Shown here: piece after piece, positions 35,115 through 44,729 of the stretch
Layout: each line of letters begins with the position of its first letter
Position numbering within the stretch: the first letter of the stretch is position 1
NCBI GenBank assembly: GCA_027451445.1
Contig: DAIDJG010000013.1
Span: 1 to 64,000 of the forward strand
DNA from: Singulisphaera sp.
GTDB taxonomy: Bacteria; Planctomycetota; Planctomycetia; Isosphaerales; Isosphaeraceae
Reading direction: 5' to 3'
DNA length: 64,000 nucleotides
Translations under genes and position numbers: made by a program
Notes under the pieces: generated by a model
The model's database searches: none
Seen by the model: the letters and a program-made list of their open reading frames with translations, nothing else
Told to the model about the DNA's origin: nothing

Positions 35115-35645
35115 CTATTTCGTCATCTTTTCCAACATCGCGACGATCTCGGGAGTGTCCCAATCCATGGATCCCACCTGCTTGGAGACGATCCGTCCGT
35201 CAGGCGCGATGATGAACGTTGCGGGAATACCGTCGGTGTAATAGATCCCTGGACGATCCCGAGAACGGAGAATCGTCATGGGCCAATTCTTGTCCGCCAG
35301 AAAGCGCTTGACGGTCTCGGGAGAATCATCGACCGAGGCACAGACGAACGCGACGTCCTTGAGCCGCGGGTTTGCGGCGAGACGGGCGATGGAGGGCATC
35401 TCGGCGACACAGGGGCCGCACCAGGTTGCCCAGATGTTGAGGAAGATGGGCTTGCCCGCATACTTCTTGAACTCGACCGGTTGATCGTCGAGGTCGCGTA
35501 GCGTCCAGGCGAAGTCTGCGGGCATGCTCGGCCCCGACCCCAGGGGCAGGAAGAGGACGAGGCCCACGATCCATGCGACGGCGAAAACGACCGCGACCAG
35601 CAGCCAGGGATTGAACGGTCGAGGGGGAGCGCCGGTTTCATTCAT
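35115..35645 (-). CDS. TlpA-like membrane-anchored thioredoxin
   Basis: 176 residues. One N-terminal helix (L-L-V-A-V-V-F-A-V-A-W-I-V-G-L-V-L-F) anchors it with the thioredoxin domain outside the cytoplasm. The active site W-C-G-P-C lies in I-W-A-T-W-C-G-P-C, and the cis-Pro is in G-I-P-A-T-F-I. This places it with TlpA/ResA/DsbE-type disulfide reductases. It starts 15 bases after the fusion gene upstream, so the two are probably co-transcribed. Confidence 0.92.
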   Translation of the reverse strand: MNETGAPPRPFNPWLLVAVVFAVAWIVGLVLFLPLGSGPSMPADFAWTLRDLDDQPVEFKKYAGKPIFLNIWATWCGPCVAEMPSIARLAANPRLKDVAFVCASVDDSPETVKRFLADKNWPMTILRSRDRPGIYYTDGIPATFIIAPDGRIVSKQVGSMDWDTPEIVAMLEKMTK

Positions 35646-35660
35646 CGTCCAATTCGCCTC

Positions 35661-38324
35661 TCAATCGTCGCCGCGCGTCTCGGCGACGGGCGCGAGCAGG
35701 TTTTCCACGGGTGCATAATCGTCGGTCAGGATAATATTGCGGGAGCGAAGTTTGACCGTCTTCTCGTCTTCGGGTCCGTAGGGCTTGGGCTGCACCAAAG
35801 CACCGTTGTTGTAGAACTTCGGGTCGTCGTCGCGTTCGCCGAGGGCGTCGAGGTCGAGGTCCTGGTTGGAGACCACAACCACGAACGTCTCGCGCAAGCC
35901 CCCTCCCGGTTCATCATCGGTGCCGAAAATATAAACGTTCTTGAACGTCTTTCGCGCCGTCTCGACCCATGCGCCGAGGAAGCCGCCGAATCGGTGAGCG
36001 CGGGCGAGTTCTTCGCGGCGGATTCGTTGCTTCCCGGCGTCGGTGGTAATCGATTCGTTCTTAATGCGGCGGTCAGCTTTTTTCTCGGCCTTGGCATCGC
36101 TCTCATAGGCATCGATGATGTTAATCATGTAGACGCCGTTGGGAGCGAGCATCTTGGCCAGCTTGGTGTTGAACTCCTCGGTGGTGAGGTGCCAGGGGAC
36201 GGAGAAGTCGTTGAAGGCGTCGCCGAAGACGATGTCGTACTGGCGATTGCCCTGGTGGCGCTCAACGAACTGCCGGGCATCGCCCCAGGTCGTCTTGATC
36301 GGCGTGTCGCGAGGGAGGCCGAGGGCCATAAGGTTGGCGCGGGTGACGGCGGGGTCGATCTCGGCGACCTCGACGTCGGTGCCGGGGAAGGTGTGCTGCA
36401 TGTAGCGTTGGAAGGTGTACGCACCACCGCCCAGGAAGAGCGTCTTCAACGGCGACCAGGGAGTGCCCGCGTTTTTTTCAGCCTTCTCCTTCGCCTTTGC
36501 AGCCCGGTGGGCGACGAGGCCGTAGATGTGCTCGTAGTCGTAGTCGAGCCGTTCGGGGTGGCCGAGGATGAAGTAGCCGTGGATCAGGTTGTCGAGGACC
36601 AGGGTGCGCTTCTGGCCTTCCTCGTCGGGTTCGTTGGTGACCTTGATATAGTAATAGTTACTCTCATCAACCCAGGCGAGTGCGTCCTCCGTGGTTTCGG
36701 GGTTGCCGCGCTCCTCGCGCAGGCCCCACTCGAGGGCCCGCTTTTCCAGAAAGTTCAGCGGCGAAAACGCCAGCACGCACAGACCGAGCGGAATTCCCGC
36801 CCAGGCGGCGTGCCAGACCGAGCCGAGCATCGTGGCGGCGAACGCGAGCGCAGCCGCGAGGACCAGGATCAGGCCCTTGGTTCCCAGCAGATCGATGAGC
36901 ACGAAGCCCGCGAGAAATGTGCCCACGATGCTGCCGACCATACCCCACGCATACACTTGACCGATCGCAGTCCCCGTACGTTTATTACGTCTCAATCGCT
37001 CCACCGCCAGCTTCGCGACGACGGGACTGACCGTTCCCATGGTCACTGATGGAAGGAAGAAGACGAGGAACGTCACGAGCAAAACGCGGGCAGGCCAGGC
37101 CATCTTGATGACGTTTTTACCGGGGAGTGTGAGCTCGTTCCAGGAGATGGCCTGACTGAGAAGCGACTTATCGATTCCGAGCATGTCTTTGAGGGGAAAC
37201 GTGGGCTTCTCCAGGGCGATGATCGACAGCGTCATCACCGAGGCCGCGAGGAAGAGCCAGCTCGCGCGTTTTTCGCTCTGCACGTAGTCGGCGATTTTCC
37301 CTCCCAGGAAGTTGCCCAGACTCAGACCTCCGAGCAAGACACCGATGACGCTCGTCCACCCGTAAACGCTGGAGCCGAGGTGCCGCGTGACGAGGCGGCC
37401 GGCCACCATCTCGAGCGCCATGAACGCGAGGCTCGCCACGAACGCGAGTACCGAGAGGTCGGTGAGCGAAGGCTTCACAAGGGCCATATCACCGCTCAGC
37501 ATCGCTTCGGGATCGGGGCCTTCATCCGGCGTCGCAGCTTGCCTTGCCTTCAACAGCTTGGTCAGGCATTCGAGGGCGAGGAACAGGGAGAGCGCATGAC
37601 CGGGGAGCGCGATGAAGTTGATTGCCGTCGAGCCGATGGTTAAAGCACCGACATGCAGGCTCCGGACCAGCGGATTGATGGACCCGAGTCCCAGAAAGAT
37701 CGCGGCGATCAAACCGATGATCTGCGACCGCCGGTCCTCGATCAAACTGGCAGCCAGCAGTGAGAGGGCCGCGGCGACGATCGTCACAATAATCGAAACA
37801 GGTGCATCGTAGAGCAGAATAAAGCCCGCCAGGAACGTGCCGGCGATCGACCCAATCGCTCCGAAGAAGTAGACATCGCCGATGGCGCTCCCTGCCTTTT
37901 TCGCCTGCTCGACCGCGATCTTTGCCACTACGGGACCGATCATCCCCAGCACTGTTCCTGGGATGAGGAAATCGAGGACGACCACGACCACTGTTCGAAT
38001 GGTCCACGGAAGCGGCTCCAGTACCGGCGTAAGGAATCCCACCGCGGCGTTCACCCAGAGGCAGCTCAACGTGAGGAAAGCGCCCAGGGCATATAACGGT
38101 CCGATTGCCTTGACTGGATCCACGCGGTCCGCCAACCGTCCGCCCAGAACGTTGCCGAGGCAGATGCCACCCAGCATGATGCCGATGACGCTGGTCCAGA
38201 CCGTCAACGAGGCCCCGACGTGCCGCGCGACGAGACGGCTCGCCACCAGCTCCAGGATCATGATGCACAAACTGCTAAAAAACGAGAGCGAGTAAGGCAG
38301 GATGCGGTGAACAAGGCCCTTCAT
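35661..38324 (-). CDS. Two tandem membrane modules fused to a spermidine-synthase-like domain
   Basis: 887 residues from ATG 38324 (an in-frame start at 38411 is possible but gives a hydrophilic lead). Two related membrane modules are visible: E-L-V-A-S-R-L-V-A-R-H-V-G-A-S and E-M-V-A-G-R-L-V-T-R-H-L-G-S-S start them, both continuing W-T-S-V-I-G-I/V-x-L-G-G with L-G-N-x-L-G-G-x-I/L-A-D; both end G-S-I-A/V-G-T-F-L-A-G-F. The C-terminal third has L-F-L-G-G-G-A-Y, V-A-E-I-D-P-A-V and a D-A-R-Q-F-V region as in polyamine synthase-like methyltransferases. Role is unknown; polyamine synthesis is not certain because substrate residues are not identifiable. Confidence 0.88.
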   Translation of the reverse strand: MKGLVHRILPYSLSFFSSLCIMILELVASRLVARHVGASLTVWTSVIGIMLGGICLGNVLGGRLADRVDPVKAIGPLYALGAFLTLSCLWVNAAVGFLTPVLEPLPWTIRTVVVVVLDFLIPGTVLGMIGPVVAKIAVEQAKKAGSAIGDVYFFGAIGSIAGTFLAGFILLYDAPVSIIVTIVAAALSLLAASLIEDRRSQIIGLIAAIFLGLGSINPLVRSLHVGALTIGSTAINFIALPGHALSLFLALECLTKLLKARQAATPDEGPDPEAMLSGDMALVKPSLTDLSVLAFVASLAFMALEMVAGRLVTRHLGSSVYGWTSVIGVLLGGLSLGNFLGGKIADYVQSEKRASWLFLAASVMTLSIIALEKPTFPLKDMLGIDKSLLSQAISWNELTLPGKNVIKMAWPARVLLVTFLVFFLPSVTMGTVSPVVAKLAVERLRRNKRTGTAIGQVYAWGMVGSIVGTFLAGFVLIDLLGTKGLILVLAAALAFAATMLGSVWHAAWAGIPLGLCVLAFSPLNFLEKRALEWGLREERGNPETTEDALAWVDESNYYYIKVTNEPDEEGQKRTLVLDNLIHGYFILGHPERLDYDYEHIYGLVAHRAAKAKEKAEKNAGTPWSPLKTLFLGGGAYTFQRYMQHTFPGTDVEVAEIDPAVTRANLMALGLPRDTPIKTTWGDARQFVERHQGNRQYDIVFGDAFNDFSVPWHLTTEEFNTKLAKMLAPNGVYMINIIDAYESDAKAEKKADRRIKNESITTDAGKQRIRREELARAHRFGGFLGAWVETARKTFKNVYIFGTDDEPGGGLRETFVVVVSNQDLDLDALGERDDDPKFYNNGALVQPKPYGPEDEKTVKLRSRNIILTDDYAPVENLLAPVAETRGDD

Positions 38325-38730
38325 GGGGCGGACACTCCCAAAGAACCGCGGCGCGACCCGGACCTGGGTGGATAACTGGCCCCACGATATCCGACCGGCC
38401 CCGTCCTCCACAACCGCCTAGAACGCGAGAATTGACCCGCGTGCGTAAGATCAAACGGTAGGCCCGGAGCAGCGAGAGTTGGCGATCTGCGCAAAGCTTG
38501 CGGAAAAGGACGTCGTCTATGCCGGACGCCATCGGTTTTTGGCGTGCGCATGGTTGCTCTTCGCTAGAATCCCCGCACAATGTTGAAAACCACCGAAGCT
38601 GTGAGTGGCCTTTCGTGCTTCCCCCGAACCCGGCCGGAAGGACAGCCTTCGCCGTGGAGAGGCCTCAGCGCCGACCGTCCGCCTGGCGACATGGTGCTCT
38701 GTTAAAGACAAACCGTGAGCGGTTTCGACT
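38325..38730. other. Divergent intergenic region
   Basis: 406 bases between two divergently transcribed genes. It should hold both promoters; a TAGAAT near 38565 is a possible -10 box for the kinase gene. No gene or strong repeat recognised. Confidence 0.4.
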
Positions 38731-39684
38731 ATGATCCTTTGCGTGACCTTAAATCCGTGTTTAGACAAGACGTTGAGCGTGCCGGCCTGGCGGCCGGGCG
38801 AATCGGTGCGCGGCCACGCGACGGGTGCGGTGGTCGGCGGTAAGGGAAACAACGTGGCTCGAGCCCTTACGCGGCTGGGACGTCGAGCGCGGCCGGTCAC
38901 GTTCCTGGGTGGGCCGACCGGACAGTATTGCGAAGCGTTGCTACGCAACGACGATGGACTCGACCCGGTCGTCATCCCGACCGCTTCCGAGACGCGAACG
39001 ATTCTGACTGTGCGTACCGAGGGGTCTGCCGACCAGACGGCATTTTTCGATCCTGACCCTTCGATCTCAGTCGAGGAAGCGACCGCGCTGATTCAATCAG
39101 TCGAACGGATCCTGGCCGAAGGAACCGTCGAGGCGCTGACGCTCTCCGGTTCCAGTCCGGCCGACATCACGCACGGCCTCTACAGCGACCTCATCGCTTC
39201 GGCTCGGGCTCGGAAGGTCCCGGTCTTCCTCGATACGTATGGGCCCGCTCTCGAAGCGATCTGGGGTTTCTGGCCCACCGTCATTCAACTCAACCGCAGG
39301 GAGGCCGGGATCTTCCTGCGCAAGAACAATCCGAGCGAGGCCGATTTACTGGGCCTCCTCGCCAAATGGACGCGGCACGGCGCACTCTGCGGCGTGATCA
39401 CGAACGGTCCCGAACCGGTTCTCGTCGCGCATCGTTCACAGCGCTACCGTGCAACGCCGCCAAAGATTGACGTCGTCAATCCCATCGGCTCGGGTGACTG
39501 CCTTCTCGCGGGCTTAGTCGACACGTGGCTCTCGAACGGCGGCCACGATGTCGAATCGCTCATCCGGCACGCGATCGGCTGTGCAGTGGCAAACGCGCTC
39601 GTCTGGGATGCCGCCGCGATCGACCCCGCCGAGGCAACACGCTGGGGCGAGGCTGTCACGATCGAAGCCCTTTCCGCAGACTGA
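38731..39684 (+). CDS. PfkB-family sugar-phosphate kinase (1-phosphofructokinase/tagatose-6-P kinase type)
   Basis: 317 residues. T-L-N-P-C-L-D-K-T at the start, V-V-G-G-K-G-N-N-V-A-R-A-L as the PfkB N-terminal signature, T-L-S-G-S-S-P in the middle and N-P-I-G-S-G-D-C-L-L-A-G as the C-terminal signature with the catalytic Asp. This arrangement is that of the 1-phosphofructokinase/tagatose-6-phosphate kinase branch; the true substrate is not determined. No phosphotransferase genes lie nearby. Converges with trpE 33 bases away. Confidence 0.9.
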   Translation: MILCVTLNPCLDKTLSVPAWRPGESVRGHATGAVVGGKGNNVARALTRLGRRARPVTFLGGPTGQYCEALLRNDDGLDPVVIPTASETRTILTVRTEGSADQTAFFDPDPSISVEEATALIQSVERILAEGTVEALTLSGSSPADITHGLYSDLIASARARKVPVFLDTYGPALEAIWGFWPTVIQLNRREAGIFLRKNNPSEADLLGLLAKWTRHGALCGVITNGPEPVLVAHRSQRYRATPPKIDVVNPIGSGDCLLAGLVDTWLSNGGHDVESLIRHAIGCAVANALVWDAAAIDPAEATRWGEAVTIEALSAD

Positions 39685-39717
39685 TCGATCGGCCGCCGAG
39701 CGCGCCCTTCATTCCGT

Positions 39718-41217
39718 TCAAAGCTGCGCTTCCGCGATCTCGATCGCTTTGAGCAAGCCACGAGCCTTGTTGACAGTTTCCTCGTATTCATCGGCCGGTA
39801 CGCTGTCGTACACGACGCCGCCACCGGCCTGCACATACGCGTTCTTGCCTTGAAGCACCAGCGTGCGCAAGGCTATGCATGTATCCATATTGCCTGTGAA
39901 ATCGATGTAGCCGACTGCACCGGCATAGGGTCCGCGTTTCTGTGGCTCAACCTCGTCGATGATTTCCATGGCCCGCACTTTCGGGGCGCCGGAGACCGTT
40001 CCGGCGGGGAGACCGGCACGCAGGGCGTCGAACGCGGTCTTTCCTTCAGAGAGGCGGCCTGTGACGTTGGATGTGATGTGCATCACGTGCGAGTAGCGCT
40101 CGACCTTCATCACATCACTGAGCTGCACGGTCTGGTAGTCCGCGACCCTGCCCACGTCGTTCCGGCCTAGGTCCACGAGCATGATATGCTCGGCGCGTTC
40201 CTTGGGATCGGCGAGAAGCTGTTCGGCGAGGGCGCGATCCTCGGCGTCGTCTCGGCCGCGCCGGCGCGTGCCGGCGAGAGGACGAATGGTCACGGTGCCG
40301 TCTTCGACCCGCACGAGGATCTCGGGCGAGCTGCCGATCAGGCAGAAATCACCGAAGGGGAGATAGAACAGGAACGGGCTGGGGTTCACGACCCGCAAGA
40401 CGCGATAGATGTCGAACGGCTGCGCTGAGGTCTCGACCTGAAAACGCTGACTCGGTACGACCTGGAAGATATCGCCGGCCTTGATGTATTCCTGGCAATG
40501 GCGAACGACCGCCTCATACTGCTCGCGCGTGAAATTCGAGCGCGGTGTCAGGTGCACTGGACCGTCGGTATCGATGTCGTTCAGCCCAAGTTCCGGTCCC
40601 GGGGCGGCCAGGCGCCCGACGAGCTCATCGACGCGCGCGCAAGCTTGTTCGTATGCGGCGCGGGGGTCAGTGTTTCCTTCATTATGGGCATGTGCGACCA
40701 CGAGCACGGTCTTGCGAATATGGTCGAAGATTACCATTCGGTCGTAGAACGCGAATGATAGGTCGGGCAGGTTGCGATCGTCCGGCGGTGTGTTGGGAAG
40801 TCTTTCGGTGTAACGGACCGCGTCGTATGCGGCGAATCCGACAGCTCCACCGGCGAATCGGGGCAAGCCCGGGGCGGGCTCGGCGCGATAACGTTCGACG
40901 AGCTCCTGGAGTTGGCGGAACGGATCCGTGGAAGTGAACGTGCGACGACTGCCGGAAGGACCGGTCTCGGTGACGGACACCTCGGCCCCTCGCGCCTCGA
41001 AACGAAGGAACGGCTCCGTGCCGAGAAAGCTGAAACGGCCGACCTTCTCGCCGCCGATCACGCTTTCGAAAAGAAACGACGGAGCCGTGCGCTCGATCTT
41101 CTGAAAGGCGGAAACGGGCGTGAGCCCGTCACCGGTCAATTGCCGGAAGACCGGGACGCAGGGCGCTTGCTCGAATCGACGGGCGAATTCGTCGAAGGTT
41201 GGCCGGTGTGCAATCAT
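39718..41217 (-). CDS. trpE: Anthranilate synthase component I (TrpE)
   Basis: 499 residues. Converts chorismate to anthranilate with component II, the first step of tryptophan synthesis. N-terminal S-F-L-F-E-S-V is the LLES-like feedback site; the C-terminal chorismate-binding part has [40 protein letters not shown] and the [11 protein letters not shown] region. Length is normal. No trpG or other trp gene is adjacent. A divergent gap of 400 bases separates it from the mcsA operon. Confidence 0.95.
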   Translation of the reverse strand: MIAHRPTFDEFARRFEQAPCVPVFRQLTGDGLTPVSAFQKIERTAPSFLFESVIGGEKVGRFSFLGTEPFLRFEARGAEVSVTETGPSGSRRTFTSTDPFRQLQELVERYRAEPAPGLPRFAGGAVGFAAYDAVRYTERLPNTPPDDRNLPDLSFAFYDRMVIFDHIRKTVLVVAHAHNEGNTDPRAAYEQACARVDELVGRLAAPGPELGLNDIDTDGPVHLTPRSNFTREQYEAVVRHCQEYIKAGDIFQVVPSQRFQVETSAQPFDIYRVLRVVNPSPFLFYLPFGDFCLIGSSPEILVRVEDGTVTIRPLAGTRRRGRDDAEDRALAEQLLADPKERAEHIMLVDLGRNDVGRVADYQTVQLSDVMKVERYSHVMHITSNVTGRLSEGKTAFDALRAGLPAGTVSGAPKVRAMEIIDEVEPQKRGPYAGAVGYIDFTGNMDTCIALRTLVLQGKNAYVQAGGGVVYDSVPADEYEETVNKARGLLKAIEIAEAQL

Positions 41218-41617
41218 GGTGCGGGGAGTGGGTCAGGGCCCAGGCCCCGGCAGGCCGTACGTTCAGGCCAGGCGACGCTCGTGGCGGGCACGCTCGATCT
41301 TAGCAGCCGAACCGGCCCTCGGCAAGGCTGCGCGGCCGGTCCGGCTCGCCGCAATGCGCAACCAAGTCCTTCGCTCTCAACGCGTAACGTGCAAGGGCGC
41401 GACGGCGGGCACTCGCTCATCGCAGCGCCTCGGTTGCTTGACACCCCGGAGGGCTGAATTACAATAGATCCCATGGCACGTGCGACGTTTGCCACGTTAG
41501 GGACAAGACGACGGACATGCTCATTGTGAGACTTCGAGGCGGAGTCGCCCGGAACTTTCCTGGAGACGGTTTACCGGCAACGGGCGGGGCCGCGCCGCGG
41601 GAGCCACGGACCTCGGC
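41218..41617. other. Divergent intergenic region between trpE and the mcs operon
   Basis: 400 bases. Contains the candidate mcsA promoter (41438-41465) and presumably the trpE leader. I saw no trp leader peptide or attenuator with tandem Trp codons. Confidence 0.4.
41438..41465 (+). promoter_or_regulatory. Good sigma-70-type promoter for the mcsA-mcsA-mcsB operon
   Basis: TTGACA (41438-41443, perfect) and TACAAT (41460-41465, five of six) with a 16-base spacer, about 150 bases upstream of the first start codon at 41618. The best promoter match in the window. Confidence 0.6.
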
Positions 41618-42142
41618 ATGGGGTCAAATAAAAAGATGAAATGTCAAAAGTGCTCCAAACCGGCCACGTTTCACATTACCGATATCGAGCGCGGCAAGCC
41701 TCGGGAATATCATTTTTGCGAGGAGCATGCTCACCAGCATCTGCGTCCGCCCGAAGGGGGACAGGACGCACCGCCGATCAGCGACCTCGCCAAGAAGCTG
41801 ATCGTGGGGGGGGCCGCGGCGCGCGAGCCAACCTCGGCAGACAAGCAGGTCTGTCCCATTTGCCAGATCAGCTTCCTCGAGTTTCGCAATTCCGGCCGTC
41901 TGGGATGCCCGTACGATTACGAGATTTTCCGCGACGAGTTGATGCCGTTGCTCGAGAACATCCATGATGAGACACGGCATTCGGGTAAGGTCCCGCGGCG
42001 CGCGCCTCGAAACACGCGGCAGCAAACCACGTTGATTCAGTTGCGCAACGACTTGAAGCGAGCCGTTGCCGCTGAGGATTACGAGACCGCGGCGCGGGTG
42101 CGGGACATGATCCGGTCGATCGAACAGGAACAGGGACGCTAA
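41618..42142 (+). CDS. mcsA: McsA-like UVR-domain zinc protein, first copy
   Basis: 174 residues from ATG 41618 (ATG 41636 is possible). CxxC pairs in M-K-C-Q-K-C and V-C-P-I-C, with C-E-E-H and G-C-P-Y-D-Y completing two zinc sites, and a C-terminal UVR motif (L-R-N-D-L-K-R-A-V-A-A-E-D-Y-E-T-A-A). In Firmicutes McsA binds and activates the arginine kinase McsB. A second related protein follows 30 bases later, then McsB. Confidence 0.88.
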   Translation: MGSNKKMKCQKCSKPATFHITDIERGKPREYHFCEEHAHQHLRPPEGGQDAPPISDLAKKLIVGGAAAREPTSADKQVCPICQISFLEFRNSGRLGCPYDYEIFRDELMPLLENIHDETRHSGKVPRRAPRNTRQQTTLIQLRNDLKRAVAAEDYETAARVRDMIRSIEQEQGR

Positions 42143-42171
42143 TCAACGTCCCGGGGTCGGATGGCCAGGCC

Positions 42172-42657
42172 ATGACGTGCGAGCAATGTCAGGACGTGGC
42201 GACCGTCCACCTGACCCGGTCGATCAACGGCGAGCGCCGTGAGGTGCACCTGTGCGCCTCGTGCGCACGCAAGTCGGGCTTGTCCCCGCGCGAAAAGACG
42301 CCGGATCTGGGGCTCGACGCGGTGGTTCAGAGTCTCATCGTCTCGCACGTGGGCGAACTCGTCGGCGAACTGGCCAACTTGACTTGCCCCGAATGCCAAC
42401 TCAAGTATATGGAGTTTCGCGCCCGCGGCCGGCTCGGGTGTCCGCACGATTATCGCATCTTCGCTCGCGGACTGGGGCCCTTGCTCAATCGTGCCCATGG
42501 CGCGACCAGACACGTGGGTAAAGTGGCGCGGATTCGCCCTGATGCGGCCGAACGCCTCCGTCTCCGTGCGCAGTTGCGCGAAGCGGTCCTCCACGAAGAT
42601 TATGAACTCGCCGCGCGGCTGCGCGACCAGCTCCGCCTGAAGGGTGCCGACGCATGA
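42172..42657 (+). CDS. mcsA: McsA-like UVR-domain zinc protein, second copy
   Basis: 161 residues. Same architecture as its neighbour: zinc pairs C-E-Q-C...C-A-S-C and C-P-E-C...G-C-P-H-D-Y, the R-G-R-L-G-C-P stretch shared nearly exactly, and a UVR motif at the end (L-R-A-Q-L-R-E-A-V-L-H-E-D-Y-E-L-A-A). Clearly a tandem paralogue, though diverged. Overlaps mcsB by four bases (ATGA). Confidence 0.88.
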   Translation: MTCEQCQDVATVHLTRSINGERREVHLCASCARKSGLSPREKTPDLGLDAVVQSLIVSHVGELVGELANLTCPECQLKYMEFRARGRLGCPHDYRIFARGLGPLLNRAHGATRHVGKVARIRPDAAERLRLRAQLREAVLHEDYELAARLRDQLRLKGADA

Positions 42658-43718
42658 ATCTCGACGAACTGACACGCTCTTCCGGCGAGTGGCTACGAGG
42701 GACTGGGCCCGAGAGCGATATCGTAATGTGCTCGCGCATCCGGCTGGCCCGCAATCTGGCGGAATTTCCATTCACCAACCGCGCCAGCCGGACCGAGAAG
42801 TCGGAAATCGAAAGCAGCATCCGCTCGGCCATGCAGCGGGCCAATCTCGAACTGGTCTACTTCGACGTCAATGCTCTGCCTCCCCTCGATCGTCAATTCC
42901 TGGTCGAGCGCCAGCTCATCTCACGCGAGCTCGCCGCGGGCGAAGGGCCGCGAGGCGTGGCGGTCGGTCCGCTCGAAAACATCGCAATCATGGTCAACGA
43001 GGAGGACCATTTGCGGATCCAGGTCATGCTCTCGGGCATGGCCCTCCACGACGTCTGGGAGCGAATCAACCGGCTCGACGATCAGCTCGAAGAGCATCTC
43101 GCCTACGCCTTCAGCACGCAGCTCGGTTACCTGACTGCCTGTCCGACCAATGTTGGGACGGGAATCCGGGTCGGAGTCATGCTGCACCTGCCCGCCCTCG
43201 CCCAGACGAAACAGATGGAGAAGGTCTTCCGTGCCCTTCAGAAGATCAACCTGGCCGTGCGCGGGCTTTACGGCGAGGGGACCCAGGCCTTCGGCGACTT
43301 CTACCAGATCTCCAACCAGCAGACGCTCGGCAAGAGTGAACCCGAGTTGATCCGAATCCTGACCGACGTTGTCCCCCAGGTGATCCAGTACGAGCGCACG
43401 GCCCGCCAGGCGCTCATGAACGAGAAGCGCCAGCACCTGCACGACCAGGTGAGCCGCGCTTACGGCGTGCTCAAGACCGCGCACACGATCTCCAGTGAAG
43501 AAACGATGCTCTTGCTGTCGAGCGTGCGCCTGGGGATCAACCTCGGCCTCATCGACGACCTCGAGATCGCGACGATCAACGAACTATTCATCCAGACGCA
43601 ACCCGCCTACCTTCAGAAGATTCAGGGGAGCGAGCTGGGCGTCGAGGAACGGAACGTCGCCCGCGCGTCCTATCTTCGGAGCCGGCTCTCGAACGGGCGT
43701 CACGTTGAGCCGGATTGA
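42654..43718 (+). CDS. mcsB: Protein arginine kinase McsB
   Basis: 354 residues, the usual McsB length. Phosphorylates arginine side chains of proteins, in Gram-positives marking them for ClpCP. S-R-I-R-L-A-R-N-L is the phosphagen-kinase start; the catalytic Cys lies in A-C-P-T-N-V-G-T-G-I-R-V, the ATP guanidino-kinase signature. Near the C-terminus R-N-V-A-R-A resembles the RDxxRA phosphoarginine-binding motif, but with Asn for Asp. Coupled to the second mcsA. Confidence 0.93.
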   Translation: MNLDELTRSSGEWLRGTGPESDIVMCSRIRLARNLAEFPFTNRASRTEKSEIESSIRSAMQRANLELVYFDVNALPPLDRQFLVERQLISRELAAGEGPRGVAVGPLENIAIMVNEEDHLRIQVMLSGMALHDVWERINRLDDQLEEHLAYAFSTQLGYLTACPTNVGTGIRVGVMLHLPALAQTKQMEKVFRALQKINLAVRGLYGEGTQAFGDFYQISNQQTLGKSEPELIRILTDVVPQVIQYERTARQALMNEKRQHLHDQVSRAYGVLKTAHTISSEETMLLLSSVRLGINLGLIDDLEIATINELFIQTQPAYLQKIQGSELGVEERNVARASYLRSRLSNGRHVEPD

Positions 43719-43820
43719 GCGTCTGTGTACGTGGATCTCGCGACGGAGGCGAATCCGGCACGCGCTGTGCGTCCGGTGGGTGTGTCTCGGCGACTCACGC
43801 CGCTTTGGGAGCGACGCCTC

Positions 43821-44531
43821 GTGCCCTCTCTGACCCTCCAGGTCGATCCTTACGACGTTCTCGGCCTTGCCGAGGGTGCATCTCTCGAGCAGATTCGCGA
43901 TGCCTACCGGCAGAAGGCGAAACTCCACCATCCCGACGCCGGGGGCGATACGTGGGCGTTCCGGATTCTGGCCCAGGCGTACGAGTCGCTGAGCACGGCA
44001 CGCGTCACGCGCGCAGCCTGGAACGAGTTCAACGCGCACTCGACGCCCTCGCCTCCTCCACAATCGCCACCTGAGCCCGAGCCAAAACAAGACGAGGGGA
44101 CGATTCGGCCTGGCATCAATGACGCGGTGATCGACCCCGTTCGCGCCGTCGACGTGGAAAAACTCTGGGTCCGGCGCCAAACGGGGCGAGTGTGGCTGTT
44201 GCGTGATTCGCTCGATGCCAGTCACTACATGAGTTGTAACTTGAACGTCTCGTGGCCCAGCGAGCAGCATCGTGAAGCGGCGCGGGCTTTCGAGGGACAC
44301 GAAGCACTGCTTCTCGAACTCGCCGAAGTCTTCCAGGAGATGCAAGCGTTTTCGGGTGCGATCTCCGGAAGCTTCCAGGCTGAGGACGAGTGGTTCTCCG
44401 GCTGGCTCAGCTATCCGAGTCCGAATCAGGCGACCTTGGCGTTCCGCCAACTTCACCACGCGCTGCGATCACGCGGGTTCAGCATCCATTCGTGGACTCG
44501 TGACCTCACGATTCCGCACGAGCGATCGTGA
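43821..44531 (+). CDS. J-domain (DnaJ-like) protein with unknown C-terminal domain
   Basis: 236 residues from GTG 43821, preceded by GGGAG with 8-9 base spacing; GTG 43725 is a longer alternative just after the mcsB stop. Residues about 8-60 are a J domain: D-P-Y-D-V-L-G-L-A-E-G-A-S, then Y-R-Q-K-A-K-L-H-H-P-D-A-G-G with the HPD motif. The rest (proline-rich linker, then a mixed alpha/beta domain with F-E-G-H-E-A-L-L-L-E-L) matches no family I know. The J domain should recruit Hsp70 (DnaK). Adjacent to mcsA-mcsB, so a quality-control link is plausible. Confidence 0.8.
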   Translation: MPSLTLQVDPYDVLGLAEGASLEQIRDAYRQKAKLHHPDAGGDTWAFRILAQAYESLSTARVTRAAWNEFNAHSTPSPPPQSPPEPEPKQDEGTIRPGINDAVIDPVRAVDVEKLWVRRQTGRVWLLRDSLDASHYMSCNLNVSWPSEQHREAARAFEGHEALLLELAEVFQEMQAFSGAISGSFQAEDEWFSGWLSYPSPNQATLAFRQLHHALRSRGFSIHSWTRDLTIPHERS

Positions 44532-44729
44532 GCATCTTTCTCGGTGAGCATCGCGAAAACGATTTCATCGCAAATCGGAAAATCTCCCAATCCAAGTCGA
44601 TCATCCCGGTGTATTCGAACGCGAGGGCGGCCTGACGGATTGGCCGTCGCGACGAGACGCCCTCGCCAGGATCCGGGTCGCGAGGCTGGATCTGCGCTCG
44701 TGGAAAACTCGCGTTCAGGAATGAGCGGG

